From Polluticaenibacter yanchengensis (GTDB lineage Bacteria; Bacteroidota; Bacteroidia; Chitinophagales; Chitinophagaceae), in assembly GCA_027854065.1 (NCBI GenBank), contig JAQGEF010000004.1, forward strand, positions 209,340 to 273,339: a stretch of 64,000 nucleotides of DNA, read 5' to 3'. This document shows positions 18,325 to 27,419 of this stretch, in pieces. Under the pieces are notes generated by a model. That model was not told where the DNA came from and searched no databases. It saw only the letters and a program-made list of their open reading frames with translations. Both the position numbers and the translations under genes were made by a program. How positions within the stretch are numbered: the stretch's first letter is position 1; every line of letters starts with the position of its first letter.

Positions 18325-21057
18325 CTATTCCGGCTCGAAACCTAACATGAATGTAAACTTACCTGCACCTTTAATACCATTACCCGGCGTCATCCTGTCT
18401 AAACCAATACCATAATCGAAACCAAGTAATCCAAACATTGGTAAGAAGAAACGCATACCAACACCCACACTACGACGCAGTTTGAATGGATTATAATCTT
18501 TAAAGCTGTACCAACCATTGGCAGCTTCAAAGAAAGTCAAGGCATAAATTACACTGGAAGGATTTAAGCTAAGCGGGTAGCGGACCTCTGCTGTATATTT
18601 ATTAAATATGGTAAAGTATTCACTGGCACCACTCTGATCAGGATTATACTTAACATTACTGGTCTGGTAAACAGGATAACCACGATGTGCCACGATATCG
18701 TAACCGATTAACGCAAACTGGTTGCTCATACCTGCATCACCCACCTGGAAACGTCCGAACGGCGACACTTCCAAATCACTGTTATAGCGGCCTACAAAAC
18801 CATATTTAGCAGCTAAGCGCAATACGAAGTTTTTGTTTTTATCCTCACCGTGAGGACGGCCTAATGGCACATACCACTCACCGTTGAAACGCCATTTATG
18901 ATATTCAATTAATTTATATTTTTCTTCTGTTGAACTGTAGTTAACATTATCACGCATTAAAGACCAAGGTGGCGTTAACTGCACGCTTGCCAAGAATGAT
19001 GATCCGGAACTTGGGAACTGAGGCTGGTTAATGCTGTTACGCTGTAAGGCGAATTTGATACTTAAATCATTGGATACACCATTATTGAAGTCCTTGAAGA
19101 AACTATAGTTTTTCAATTTATAACGGCTGTAACTTACAGATGTCATGAAACTGAAAAAGTCATCCGGCCATTTTAATTGTTTACCCAAACTTACACTTGC
19201 CCCGGTTGTGGAGATATATGAACTAGGATTACGCTCATACGTCATTGTGTAAGGATTGTAAGAATTGGAGAATTTTGTGTTATACAAACTTACAGTCAGG
19301 GCATTCCGTTTTTTTCCACCTAACCAAGGCTCCGTAAAGCTAAAGTTAACGGAACGGAAAGCACGGCCGTTACTTTGTACACGCAAGCTTAGCTTCTGAC
19401 CATCACCCGTTGGTAACGGCTGCCAGCTTTCCTTGCGTAAAATATTTTTAATAGAGAAGTTGTTGAAACTTACACCAACAGTACCGGTAAGACCAATACC
19501 ACCGCCAAAACCGGCAGATAGCTCTAACTGGTCACTTGATTTTTCTTCTACTGTGTAGTTAATATCTACCGTACCATCAGCCTGGTTAGGAATCGGGTTA
19601 ATCCCGATTTTTTCCTGGTTGAAATAGCCCAATGAAGCAATTTCCCTGTTGGAACGGATCAAATCCTGGCGGCTGAACTTTTCACCCGGTATCGTACGAA
19701 TCTCCCTGCGGATCACATGCTCCTTCGTACGGTCATTACCGGCAATACGGATTTCTTTAATCGTTGCCTGCGGGCCTTCCACAATACTTACTTCATGGTC
19801 AATCGTATCATTATATACACGCGTTTCAGAAGCATCTATACGGAAGAATAAATAACCGTCATCCATGTACAATGAGCTGATGTCTAAACTACCATCCATA
19901 CTCATTTGTTTACCAAGGCGTTTATCCAAAATTTCCTTATTGTAAATTTCGCCTGGCTCAATGTTTATAATTTTTGATAATAAAGAGTCGGTAAACTTGG
20001 TATTACCCCTGAAAGTGAATTTACCAAAATAGTATTTTCTTCCTTCGTCCAATATTATTTCAATATTCTTATTGCCTTCCGCATTGGAATAAACGGTGTC
20101 TTTAACACGATGAGCATCCCTGTAACCTTTTGTATTGTAAAATTCGATGATCGCTTCCCTGTCGTCTTCGTATTTTTTAAAATTATATTTAGAGTTCGCA
20201 AATACTTTAAAGCGGAAATACGGGTCCAGTGCATTTAAAACAACTGACGGTTGTAAAAATCCCTGGTTTTTCAGGAGATGGTCCACATTCTTTTTAGCAG
20301 GTGCCAGCAATGGTGTGTCTAAAGACGGGTAAAGGGTAAAACGGCTCTTTTCCTTGGTTCCGCTCATTTGCTTTTTAATAGCACGATCGGTCAGGTTTTC
20401 ATTACCAAAAATATAAATATTATTAACCCTTACTTTACCACCCTTTGTTAATGTGATCGTTACATTCGACGCATTTTGAATACTGGTACTAGGCGTTTCT
20501 TCTAAAGTAACCGATGCATTTCCAAAACCTTTATCCTTATAAAACTTTTCAATGATCTCCTTGCTAATTTGTTTGTTATTTTCAGTTACAATTTTACCGG
20601 CAACCAAAGGAATTTTATCTTTCAGTTCATCCTGGTCGCCCTTTTTCATATCCTTGAATATCACTTTTTGCAGGCGCGGGCGTTCCTGCACTTCAATTTC
20701 TATATGAAGCTTATTAGGTTCTTCCAGCTTTGTAATGTAAACCGTTACATTACCAAAATAGTTCTGACTCCATAAATTAGTAATTGCGCGGCTGAATTTA
20801 TCGCCACCCGGTAATGATACTTTATCGCCAACATTGATATTGGCAATAGAAGTCAATAAATTATTATCGAAAAACTTATTGCCTACAATTGTAACAGAGG
20901 CAATAACGTATTCTTTAGGATTACGTTGCTTAAAAATTTCTTCTATCGCCGGATCTATAGAAGTCACCTCCGGTGTAGTTTGCTGAGCCATTACCGCTAT
21001 TGAGCTTAATAACGCACAAGTAATTGATAGCGCAATACGGTTTACAATTCTTAACAT
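18325..21057 (-). CDS. bamA: Outer membrane assembly factor BamA
   Basis: A 910-residue outer-membrane protein of the Omp85 family, the core of the machine that folds barrels into the outer membrane. It has a signal peptide (cleavage near MAQQ, residue 25). About 450 residues of POTRA repeats follow (for example VTIVGNKFFDNNLL, VNNIYIFGNENLTDRAIKKQ and FTFRGNTKFTDSLLSKI). The C-terminal 16-strand barrel ends in FTFMLGFEPE. The barrel has long inserts, as in other Bacteroidota BamA proteins. It sits in the cluster uppS-bamA-ompH-ompH, which ties lipid-carrier synthesis to outer-membrane biogenesis. Confidence 0.95.
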   Translation of the reverse strand: MLRIVNRIALSITCALLSSIAVMAQQTTPEVTSIDPAIEEIFKQRNPKEYVIASVTIVGNKFFDNNLLTSIANINVGDKVSLPGGDKFSRAITNLWSQNYFGNVTVYITKLEEPNKLHIEIEVQERPRLQKVIFKDMKKGDQDELKDKIPLVAGKIVTENNKQISKEIIEKFYKDKGFGNASVTLEETPSTSIQNASNVTITLTKGGKVRVNNIYIFGNENLTDRAIKKQMSGTKEKSRFTLYPSLDTPLLAPAKKNVDHLLKNQGFLQPSVVLNALDPYFRFKVFANSKYNFKKYEDDREAIIEFYNTKGYRDAHRVKDTVYSNAEGNKNIEIILDEGRKYYFGKFTFRGNTKFTDSLLSKIINIEPGEIYNKEILDKRLGKQMSMDGSLDISSLYMDDGYLFFRIDASETRVYNDTIDHEVSIVEGPQATIKEIRIAGNDRTKEHVIRREIRTIPGEKFSRQDLIRSNREIASLGYFNQEKIGINPIPNQADGTVDINYTVEEKSSDQLELSAGFGGGIGLTGTVGVSFNNFSIKNILRKESWQPLPTGDGQKLSLRVQSNGRAFRSVNFSFTEPWLGGKKRNALTVSLYNTKFSNSYNPYTMTYERNPSSYISTTGASVSLGKQLKWPDDFFSFMTSVSYSRYKLKNYSFFKDFNNGVSNDLSIKFALQRNSINQPQFPSSGSSFLASVQLTPPWSLMRDNVNYSSTEEKYKLIEYHKWRFNGEWYVPLGRPHGEDKNKNFVLRLAAKYGFVGRYNSDLEVSPFGRFQVGDAGMSNQFALIGYDIVAHRGYPVYQTSNVKYNPDQSGASEYFTIFNKYTAEVRYPLSLNPSSVIYALTFFEAANGWYSFKDYNPFKLRRSVGVGMRFFLPMFGLLGFDYGIGLDRMTPGNGIKGAGKFTFMLGFEPE

Positions 21058-21258
21058 CCGTAATATTTTCAGTTTTTGGATAATATTATTTAAAAAAAAT
21101 AACAGTTAGCGAGGCAAATTAAGGGCAAACTTTAAAAGTCAATGTTAAATACTATTAATAATTCGTTTTTTAATGCACAATTGCAAAACAATTATCATAA
21201 TTTTTACATTTCATCTACCGGAATTCACCAAATAGTTCTTTTTGTTATAAGGCTTCTT

Positions 21259-22050
21259 TTAGCTGCTGGTTATTTGCGCACTGGTTTTACCAAATCTTCT
21301 TTCTCTGTTCTGATAGTCTAAAATAGCTTCAAACAAGTTCTTTTTCCTGAAATCCGGCCAGCGGACCTCGGTAAAATAAAGTTCTGAATACGCAAGTTGA
21401 TACAATAAAAAATTGCTGATGCGCTGCTCGCCGCTGGTCCTTATCATCAGTTCCGGATCAGGAAATTTATTGGTATATAAATTCGCCTTTATAACGGCAT
21501 CGTTGATATCTTCTATCGCTAATTCATTATTTTTTACACTTTCGGCAATATTTTTTATGGCATGTATAATTTCGGCTTTGCCGCTATAGCTGAGTGCCAG
21601 AATTAAATTGAGGCCGGTATTATCCCGGGTTAAGTTCAGGCTATAGTCTAATTCACTATTCACAAATGCGCTAAGCATGCTTCTGTCACCAATCACATGC
21701 ATTTTTACATTGTTTTTATTCAGCGATTCGGATTCTTTCCTAATAGTTTCTACCAAAAGCTCCATCAAACCATTCACTTCTGTTTCCGGGCGTTCCCAGT
21801 TTTCAGTACTAAAAGCGTACAAGGTTAAATAACCTACCTGCAATTCGCCGCAACCTTCCACAGCAGCACGCACACTTTCCACACCATGAAAATGCCCGAA
21901 CAAACGATCCTGCCCTTGCTCCTTAGCCCAACGGCCATTGCCATCCATTATTATGGCCACATGCTCCGGTATATTAGTTTTATCTATTTTTTTAAATAGT
22001 TCTTTGGTCTCAGCCTCTGTTTCTGTTAAACCAAATTTCAAATCGCTCAT
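21259..22050 (-). CDS. uppS: Isoprenyl transferase, undecaprenyl diphosphate synthase
   Basis: A 263-residue cis-prenyltransferase that extends farnesyl diphosphate with isopentenyl diphosphate to the C55 lipid carrier used for peptidoglycan and glycan synthesis. The catalytic DGNGRWAK lies at residues 36-43, then LTLYAFSTENWERP near 96-109 and the C-terminal DPELMIRTSGEQRISNFL. Full length. It is the first gene of the minus-strand envelope cluster, with 201 bases before bamA. The 158 bases upstream hold a TGACTTTG near the start that resembles a weak -7 element. Confidence 0.95.
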   Translation of the reverse strand: MSDLKFGLTETEAETKELFKKIDKTNIPEHVAIIMDGNGRWAKEQGQDRLFGHFHGVESVRAAVEGCGELQVGYLTLYAFSTENWERPETEVNGLMELLVETIRKESESLNKNNVKMHVIGDRSMLSAFVNSELDYSLNLTRDNTGLNLILALSYSGKAEIIHAIKNIAESVKNNELAIEDINDAVIKANLYTNKFPDPELMIRTSGEQRISNFLLYQLAYSELYFTEVRWPDFRKKNLFEAILDYQNRERRFGKTSAQITSS

Positions 22051-22226
22051 ATTTGTACAAAGTCAATAAAGCTGTAAAAGTAATTAATCCAATCAGGTTT
22101 TAGCAAAAAACTTGATTTAAATACCTAATACATCTAAAGATTTGTATAAAATAAGTATAATTTTAAGGTTTATATAAAATTGTCCTTTATTTTGCGCATC
22201 CTTAAAAATTGAATAAATTAATTGTT

Positions 22227-22652
22227 ATGAAATATAATCGTTTAATTGCGGTAACCGGACAATCAGGATTATTCGAATTGGTATCATCAAAAAACGATGG
22301 TGCTATCGTAAAATCTTTAGAAGATAAAACAACCAAATTTGTAAGCAGCCGCATTCACCAGTTTTCTCATTTAGAAAGCATTGAAGTGTACACTTTAGCA
22401 GACAATATTAACCTGGCCGATGTGTTTTTAGCTATTGAAGCCAGCACAGAAGCCTTACCAGGCAGTAAAGATGTCAATGCCATTAAAGAATATTTTGGCA
22501 AATTAAACCTGGACCTGGATTTTGAAAGAATTTACAACAGCGACTTAAAGAAAATGATCAAGTGGTATGAAATTCTTAAAAAAGCAGACGTTAAAATCGA
22601 AAAACCGGTATATGGTGAAGAAGTAGCCGAAGAAGCGGCTCCGGAAGCATAA
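22227..22652 (+). CDS. DUF5606-family conserved protein
   Basis: A 141-residue soluble protein starting MKYNRLIAVTGQSGLFELV. This N-terminus, followed by FVSSRIHQFSHLESIEVYT and a C-terminal helical half ending in a Glu/Ala-rich tail, matches the DUF5606 family found throughout Bacteroidota. Function unknown; the N-terminal ~50 residues look like a small beta-barrel fold. The ATG at 22227 was chosen over an in-frame TTG at 22209 because it begins the conserved segment. It is transcribed away from uppS and ends in its own terminator. Confidence 0.82.
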   Translation: MKYNRLIAVTGQSGLFELVSSKNDGAIVKSLEDKTTKFVSSRIHQFSHLESIEVYTLADNINLADVFLAIEASTEALPGSKDVNAIKEYFGKLNLDLDFERIYNSDLKKMIKWYEILKKADVKIEKPVYGEEVAEEAAPEA

Positions 22653-22666
22653 CCAATTATAATATT

Positions 22667-22704
22667 AAGCAGTAGGTAAATCTCTTTTACTTACTGCTTT
22701 ACGC
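22667..22704 (+). terminator. Intrinsic terminator after the DUF5606 gene
   Basis: AAGCAGTAGGTAAA (22667-22680) pairs with TTTACTTACTGCTT (22686-22699) with one G-T pair, starting 14 bases past the stop. Confidence 0.75.
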
Positions 22705-22769
22705 TTCCTGCCCCTATATCAATTCCCCTTAAGAAATTATCTTTATGTGATGCCGCCGTTTTAAAAGAA

Positions 22770-22889
22770 TTTGGGGCTATGCGCATTCACCTGCTATTCC
22801 ACATTTGTCCGGTGTGCTTTGGGGTCCGCTACGCTCCGTGCTCCTGCGTCGCACCAGCCGGAACGGCTGCCCACACCCACCGCAGCCCA
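22770..22889 (+). repeat. Interspersed repeat family R1, copy C
   Basis: Begins TTTGGGGCTAT, has a ~27-base spacer, then TCCGGTGTGCTTTGGGGTCC, GCTACGCTCCGTGC, TCCTGCGTC, GCACC and an end with CCGCAGCCC. The inner hairpin is GTGC/GCAC here, against GGTAC/GTACC in copies A and E: both arms changed together. It takes up the middle of the 387-base gap before the gene at 23040. The last 150 bases of that gap are AT-rich and include ACCTTTGC (23015-23022), which may be part of a promoter. Confidence 0.75.
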
Positions 22890-23039
22890 TCTACATTAGA
22901 TTAATAATCATCTAAATCCGTTCAAAAACTTTCCCGCGTCATCACCAGCACCGCTCCCCTTTCCTTAACAGATTTTATTATTTATTTATAGATTTAATTC
23001 ATCGGGATTTACGACCTTTGCGGGAATTTATTTTAGATT

Positions 23040-23699
23040 ATGCTAAAGAAATTCTTACTCATAGCCATTACCGGGCTGTGCACACAAATGGTGAATGCAC
23101 AGGTTGACTGGAATAGAAGTACTCAGCAAAATACAAATACTTCTAATAATAAAACCACTGAAACAACCGGTTTCGATAGAAACAGGCTTTTTATTGGCGG
23201 TGGTCTCGATTTAGGTTTAGGAAGCCTGGGCGGAGATGTTAGCTCATGGAGTTTTGGCTTATCGCCAATAATCGGGTATTCAGTTTCTGAAAGATTTGAT
23301 TTTGGTGGTGGCTTAAATTTGAATTACTATTCATATAAAGATTCAAGATATTCAGAAGAAGTCAAATCTACCTATTTAAACATGGGGTTACTGGGTTTTG
23401 GCCGGTTTTACCCGTTTCAATCGTTATTTATACAGGCGCAACCTGAATTAAACTGGATAAACAGAAGTGAAAAATACACTTCATCAAACGGCACCACCGA
23501 AAAAATCAGCCTTACCACCACCGTTCCCAGCTTTTTAGTAGGCGTTGGGTACGGAAGCAGGGATATAGGAACTTCAGGATTTTATACGACCATCATGTTC
23601 GATTTGTTAAATGAGCCGTATTCTCCTTACAGATCATTTACCGGCGGTAAATTACCCATTTTGAAATTCGGTTTCATGTATTATTTAGGAAGAAAATAA
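23040..23699 (+). CDS. Outer-membrane beta-barrel protein
   Basis: A 219-residue exported protein with a signal peptide (MLKKFLLIAITGLCTQMVNA). A short N/T/Q-rich stretch (23-45) is followed by alternating amphipathic strands with many glycines and aromatics (LFIGGGLDLGLGSLGG, LSPIIGYSVSERFDFGGGLNLNYYSY). The end, GFMYYLGRK, fits a small eight-strand barrel of the OMP_b-brl type. No ligand can be assigned. The next gene begins 14 bases after its stop on the same strand, so they likely form an operon. Confidence 0.8.
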   Translation: MLKKFLLIAITGLCTQMVNAQVDWNRSTQQNTNTSNNKTTETTGFDRNRLFIGGGLDLGLGSLGGDVSSWSFGLSPIIGYSVSERFDFGGGLNLNYYSYKDSRYSEEVKSTYLNMGLLGFGRFYPFQSLFIQAQPELNWINRSEKYTSSNGTTEKISLTTTVPSFLVGVGYGSRDIGTSGFYTTIMFDLLNEPYSPYRSFTGGKLPILKFGFMYYLGRK

Positions 23700-23712
23700 A
23701 ATTTAGGACTTG

Positions 23713-24618
23713 ATGAAAAAGCCGCAGTTAATTTTAATAGGAGTAGGAATTGTTGTATTAGCAGGATTGTATTTTTTAGTACCCGAATCGGGAAGTAAAA
23801 AGAACAAACCGGCAGAAACCACACATAGTGCAGGTGACGGGCATAATCATGATGAACACGATGGTCACGACCATGGCACTGGAAATCATACATTTAGCGA
23901 GGATGTTTATTTGTCTCAAAACGAAAGTAAACTGACTCCGGAACGTCAGCAATACCTGGCAAAGCTGAAAGAAAGCGTAATAAGAGGCGATGTAAAGACA
24001 CAGGACCTGCACACTTTTCACCAGCTGGCAAAGTTCTGGAAAGACAGTGTCCCTAATCCATTTATACATTTTTATTATACAACTAAGGCAGCAGAGTTGG
24101 AAAATACAGAAAAAAGCCTCACCTTTGCCGCCCAATCTGTTTTAAAATACTTACCGTACGTAGAGAATGGTGAACAACAAAAATGGTTGGCAAACAGTGC
24201 AAAGTCACTTTTTGATAAAGCTCTTACAATAAATGCGAAAAGCGACTCCCTGATAATCGGCTCATCTGCCTGCCTTATTTATGGTGCAGATGCTGGCGGA
24301 GAAGGCCTGATGCAAGGCATCATGAAAATAAGGGAAGTAGCTCAGCGGGACAGCACAAATATGTATGCTCAGTATATGCTTGGTATTGCCAGCATGACAT
24401 CCGGCCAGTTTGATAAAGCTATTGCAAGGTTTGAAACCGTAGCCAAATCTCAGCCAACAAATGTGGAGTTATTATTTAAAGCGGCAGAGTCCTGCGAACT
24501 GGCAAGGCAATATGGTAAAGCAATCGATTGGTATAAGCGCATTATAGCGCTGAACATTGATCCGCAAATGAAACCTGAGCTTGAAAAACGCATTAAAGAA
24601 CTTGAAACTAAAAAATAA
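23713..24618 (+). CDS. Membrane-anchored TPR protein with a His-rich segment
   Basis: A 301-residue protein with one N-terminal membrane helix (residues 5-22, ILIGVGIVVLAGLYFLV). A His/Asp/Gly-rich stretch follows at about 36-58 (HNHDEHDGHDHGTGNH), then a helical domain with tetratricopeptide-like repeats from ~130 to the end (AQYMLGIASMTSGQFDKAIA, AAESCELARQYGKAIDWYKR). TPRs serve protein contacts; the His-rich stretch could bind Zn, Ni or Cu, though this is inference. The start at ATG 23713 gives the helix a normal position. It follows the barrel gene by 14 bases, so it may help that protein or an envelope complex. Confidence 0.78.
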   Translation: MKKPQLILIGVGIVVLAGLYFLVPESGSKKNKPAETTHSAGDGHNHDEHDGHDHGTGNHTFSEDVYLSQNESKLTPERQQYLAKLKESVIRGDVKTQDLHTFHQLAKFWKDSVPNPFIHFYYTTKAAELENTEKSLTFAAQSVLKYLPYVENGEQQKWLANSAKSLFDKALTINAKSDSLIIGSSACLIYGADAGGEGLMQGIMKIREVAQRDSTNMYAQYMLGIASMTSGQFDKAIARFETVAKSQPTNVELLFKAAESCELARQYGKAIDWYKRIIALNIDPQMKPELEKRIKELETKK

Positions 24619-24640
24619 AGCCAAGCTTTATTAATTTAAA
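24614..24640 (+). terminator. Possible weak terminator after the TPR gene
   Basis: AATAAAGC (24614-24621) and GCTTTATT (24625-24632) form a short stem that overlaps the stop codon. AT-rich DNA and a T8 run follow. Confidence 0.4.
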
Positions 24641-24673
24641 TATTTTTTTTAACAACTGTAAATCTATAAGTGT

Positions 24674-24763
24674 ATGCCTTGTGGTAAAAAAAGAAAACGT
24701 CATAAAATAGCCACTCATAAACGTAAAAAACGTTTAAGAAAGAACCGTCATAAGAAAAAATAG
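24674..24763 (+). CDS. Very small basic protein, AURKAIP1/COX24 (mS38)-like
   Basis: A 29-residue protein, MPCGKKRKRHKIATHKRK and 11 more residues, with 17 Lys or Arg. The core KKRKRHKIATHKRKKRLRK matches the short AURKAIP1/COX24 domain known from mitochondrial ribosomal protein mS38, which is also annotated as tiny proteins across Bacteroidota. It most likely binds ribosomal RNA. It stands 310 bases before rng (RNase E/G), and both concern RNA or ribosome biology. The gene is easily missed because of its length. The start is fixed by the ATG and the conserved MPxGKKRKRHK opening. Confidence 0.8.
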   Translation: MPCGKKRKRHKIATHKRKKRLRKNRHKKK

Positions 24764-25073
24764 TTTTTCTTCAAATTATATTGTCAACCTCGGTAACCTC
24801 TGTTATTGAGGTTGATTTAATGTGGATCCGACTTGGATCGTTTGTCATTTGTATTTGATCCTTCCTTTTATACTATCCCCAAAAATATTTTAGGTCGATG
24901 AAATTGCAGATGCTTTGTTGTATACATACATAAGAGTTACTTTCTTATTTGTATCATTTATACAAAGCAAAGCGTGTGATGCCATTATTGCAGCAATAAT
25001 TTATTGTGCGGCAGATGTGTATGATGTGAATAGAGCAATTATTGTTTTATAGAAATTTTTAATATTATTACGA
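24764..25073. other. Gene-free stretch before rng
   Basis: 310 AT-rich bases. The first part holds a possible terminator for the 29-residue gene (TCAACCTC at 24784-24791 with GAGGTTGA at 24808-24815). The rest should carry the rng promoter and leader; no clear TAnnTTTG was found. Confidence 0.5.
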
Positions 25074-26621
25074 TTGAATAAGGAATTAATTATAAATTCA
25101 AGTGCTACCGGTGTGGATATAGCACTTATTGAGGATAAGAAATTGGTGGAACTGCACAGGGAAGCCAATGATAATGCTTTTGTGGTGGGGGATTTATATT
25201 TGGGTAAGGTCAGGAAATTAATGCTGGGTTTAAACGCAGCATTTATAGATGTAGGCTATGAAAAAGATGCATTTTTACATTATACCGATCTTAGCCCTTA
25301 TGTAAAAAGCCTTCTTAAATTTACACAAATAAGCCAGGATTGGAAAGCGCCGGAGATTTATGATTTCAGCCGTTTTTCGGTAGAACCGGAGATTGTAAAA
25401 TCCGGAAAGATCAACGAGGTATTGAGCGGTAAACCTAATATCCTTGTCCAGATCTTAAAAGAGCCGATAGCCGCTAAAGGGCCGCGCCTGAGCTGTGAAA
25501 TCTCTTTACCGGGCCGTTTTGTAGTATTGACACCATTTAATGATATTGTTGCAGTATCCAAAAAAATACATAGCAGCGACGAACGCCGCCGGCTGCAAAA
25601 AATTATTGACGCAATCAAACCAAAGAACTTTGGTGTGATTGTGCGTACCGCAGCAGAAGGCAAAAATACCGCAGAGTTACACGACGACTTAAATGCATTG
25701 GTGGCTAAATGGAAAGATATCCAACAGAGCCTGAAAGGAGCAGCCGCTCCTAAACGTATATTAAGCGAACAGGGTAAAACAACCTCTATTATAAGAGATC
25801 TGTTAAGTGCAGATTTTAATAAGATTGTCGTAAACGAAAAAAACACTTACGATGAGGCTGTTGGCTATATTAGAAAAGTAGCCCCAGAAAAAGTTGATAT
25901 TGTACACTTTTACAACCAGGCAGCTCCAATTTTTGACACGTATGGTGTGACCAAACAGGTAAAACATGCTTTTGGTAAAACGGTAAGTTTGCCAAGTGGC
26001 GCTTACCTGATTATAGAGCATACAGAAGCATTGCATGTAATAGATGTAAACAGCGGCTATAAAAGCGCAGGCAATAACCAGGAAGAAAACAGCCTGCAAA
26101 CCAACCTGGAGGCAGCAGAAGAAATTGCCAGACAGATGCGTTTGCGTGACCTGGGCGGCATTGTTGTGGTTGACTTTATAGACATGAAGCTTCCGGATAA
26201 TAAAAAGAAAGTGCTGGAAGCAATGGAAGCTCACATGAAGCTGGACAGGAGTAAACACAGCATTGTGCCGATTAGCAAATTTGGCTTAATGCAGATTACC
26301 CGCCAGCGCATGAAACCGGAGGTAATTATTAAAACGGAGGAAGTTTGTCCTACCTGTAACGGTACGGGTAAAGTTGGCAGTTCAATTATCCTGGAAGACG
26401 AAATATATAATACACTGGAATACTTATTCAGCCAGGGCCATAAAAAGCTGGATGTGCTTGTTAACCCTATATTCCATGCGTTTCTTACCAAAGGTATCTG
26501 GTCTAAAAAACGCCAATGGAGCTGGAAATTTAAGCAGTTGATAAAAATAACGCCTAATAATACCCTGAATTTAGTAGAGTTTAAAATACTCAATGAGGAA
26601 GGTGACGAAATCATTTTATAG
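25074..26621 (+). CDS. rng: Ribonuclease E/G family endoribonuclease
   Basis: A 515-residue single-strand-specific endoribonuclease that processes rRNA and decays mRNA. It opens with MNKELIINSSATGVDIALIE, then the S1 domain (from about residue 38: FVVGDLYLGKV, ending near DAFLHYTDL). The catalytic acids lie in HVIDVNSG (~320-327) and VVDFIDMK (~364-371). The zinc-link CPTCNGTGK is near 424-432. Length fits RNase G, without the long degradosome tail of RNase E. The start is a TTG, because the conserved N-terminus begins exactly there and no ATG fits. A very long perfect palindrome begins at its stop codon. Confidence 0.93.
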   Translation: MNKELIINSSATGVDIALIEDKKLVELHREANDNAFVVGDLYLGKVRKLMLGLNAAFIDVGYEKDAFLHYTDLSPYVKSLLKFTQISQDWKAPEIYDFSRFSVEPEIVKSGKINEVLSGKPNILVQILKEPIAAKGPRLSCEISLPGRFVVLTPFNDIVAVSKKIHSSDERRRLQKIIDAIKPKNFGVIVRTAAEGKNTAELHDDLNALVAKWKDIQQSLKGAAAPKRILSEQGKTTSIIRDLLSADFNKIVVNEKNTYDEAVGYIRKVAPEKVDIVHFYNQAAPIFDTYGVTKQVKHAFGKTVSLPSGAYLIIEHTEALHVIDVNSGYKSAGNNQEENSLQTNLEAAEEIARQMRLRDLGGIVVVDFIDMKLPDNKKKVLEAMEAHMKLDRSKHSIVPISKFGLMQITRQRMKPEVIIKTEEVCPTCNGTGKVGSSIILEDEIYNTLEYLFSQGHKKLDVLVNPIFHAFLTKGIWSKKRQWSWKFKQLIKITPNNTLNLVEFKILNEEGDEIIL

Positions 26622-26673
26622 GTAATAAATAAAAGCCGCGGAAAATTTTCCGCGGCTTTTATTTATTACCTAT
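26618..26673. terminator. 56-base perfect palindrome, bidirectional terminator
   Basis: ATAGGTAATAAATAAAAGCC through its exact reverse complement: 28 bases on each side with no spacer, centred on GGAAAATTTTCC. The GC core CCGCGG is flanked by A- and T-tracts, so it terminates in both directions. It includes the rng stop codon and ends 12 bases before the stop of the convergent gene at 26685. Confidence 0.9.
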
Positions 26674-26684
26674 CCCAAGTTTAA

Positions 26685-27419
26685 TTAGAACCGGTTGTAA
26701 ATAGCGATTTGTGCAATATGGTTCATTTGATCTTTTGGCGCATTAGTTTTTATGAACTGGTTCATATAGCCCAGCTCTAAATCCGTTTTCTTGCTTAGCC
26801 GGTAGCCGAAAAAACCATATAAACGGTTTTGATCAAAAATCTTCCCGTTAACATTCTTAAAATGAGTGGCATTGATGAAGATTTCATTTTGTACACCGGT
26901 AAACCAACCTGAGCTAAAACCGGATTCTTTGTTATTAATTGGTTTAATCCATCTTGTAAAATAACGGACCCTTGTATTGTATTTATGATCGGTGACCTTG
27001 GAACTCCCCGCCCCGTTTAAAGTTGTTACCGGTAAAAAACGCTCTTCCAGTCTGAACCTGTGGCTTAATAAAGTATTTTTTATTTGCTGTGATATAATAA
27101 ACTGTTGAAATATTCTTTTTTCTGCTACATATTCTGTTTCAGCAGGGTTGCCTGTTTTATTAAAAATATGGGCGTAACCGATACCGACCTGCTTGCCTCC
27201 CCCCAGGTTTCTGTTAAGACTTATTCTAGGCAGTAATGTTTGCAATTTCTGGTAATCTGCGTTTGTTCTGAACTGGAGGTCATTGATCAATGTGTATTTA
27301 TCTCCCAGTTTAATGCTGTTAAAATAAGCGGCCCAACCTGTTGCCGATTGATTCAACTGGGCCATCAATTTTCCACAAATACTTGTCAGTAATAAAGCTA
27401 ACATCACAATTTTAATCAT
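26685..27419 (-). CDS. DUF2490-family secreted or outer-membrane protein
   Basis: A 244-residue protein with a signal peptide (MIKIVMLALLLTSICGKLMA). Repeated amphipathic strands follow: NSIKLGDKYTLINDLQFRTN, TLLPRISLNRNLGGGKQVGIGYAHIF, RLEERFLP, TDLELGYMNQFI. It ends MNHIAQIAIYNRF with a terminal aromatic, as outer-membrane barrels do. This pattern is that of DUF2490 proteins in Bacteroidota, whose function is unknown. The start at 27419 was chosen because it opens the signal peptide; it overlaps the previous gene by 8 bases, so the two are probably coupled. The longer frame from 27455 would put 12 charged residues before the signal. Confidence 0.78.
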   Translation of the reverse strand: MIKIVMLALLLTSICGKLMAQLNQSATGWAAYFNSIKLGDKYTLINDLQFRTNADYQKLQTLLPRISLNRNLGGGKQVGIGYAHIFNKTGNPAETEYVAEKRIFQQFIISQQIKNTLLSHRFRLEERFLPVTTLNGAGSSKVTDHKYNTRVRYFTRWIKPINNKESGFSSGWFTGVQNEIFINATHFKNVNGKIFDQNRLYGFFGYRLSKKTDLELGYMNQFIKTNAPKDQMNHIAQIAIYNRF

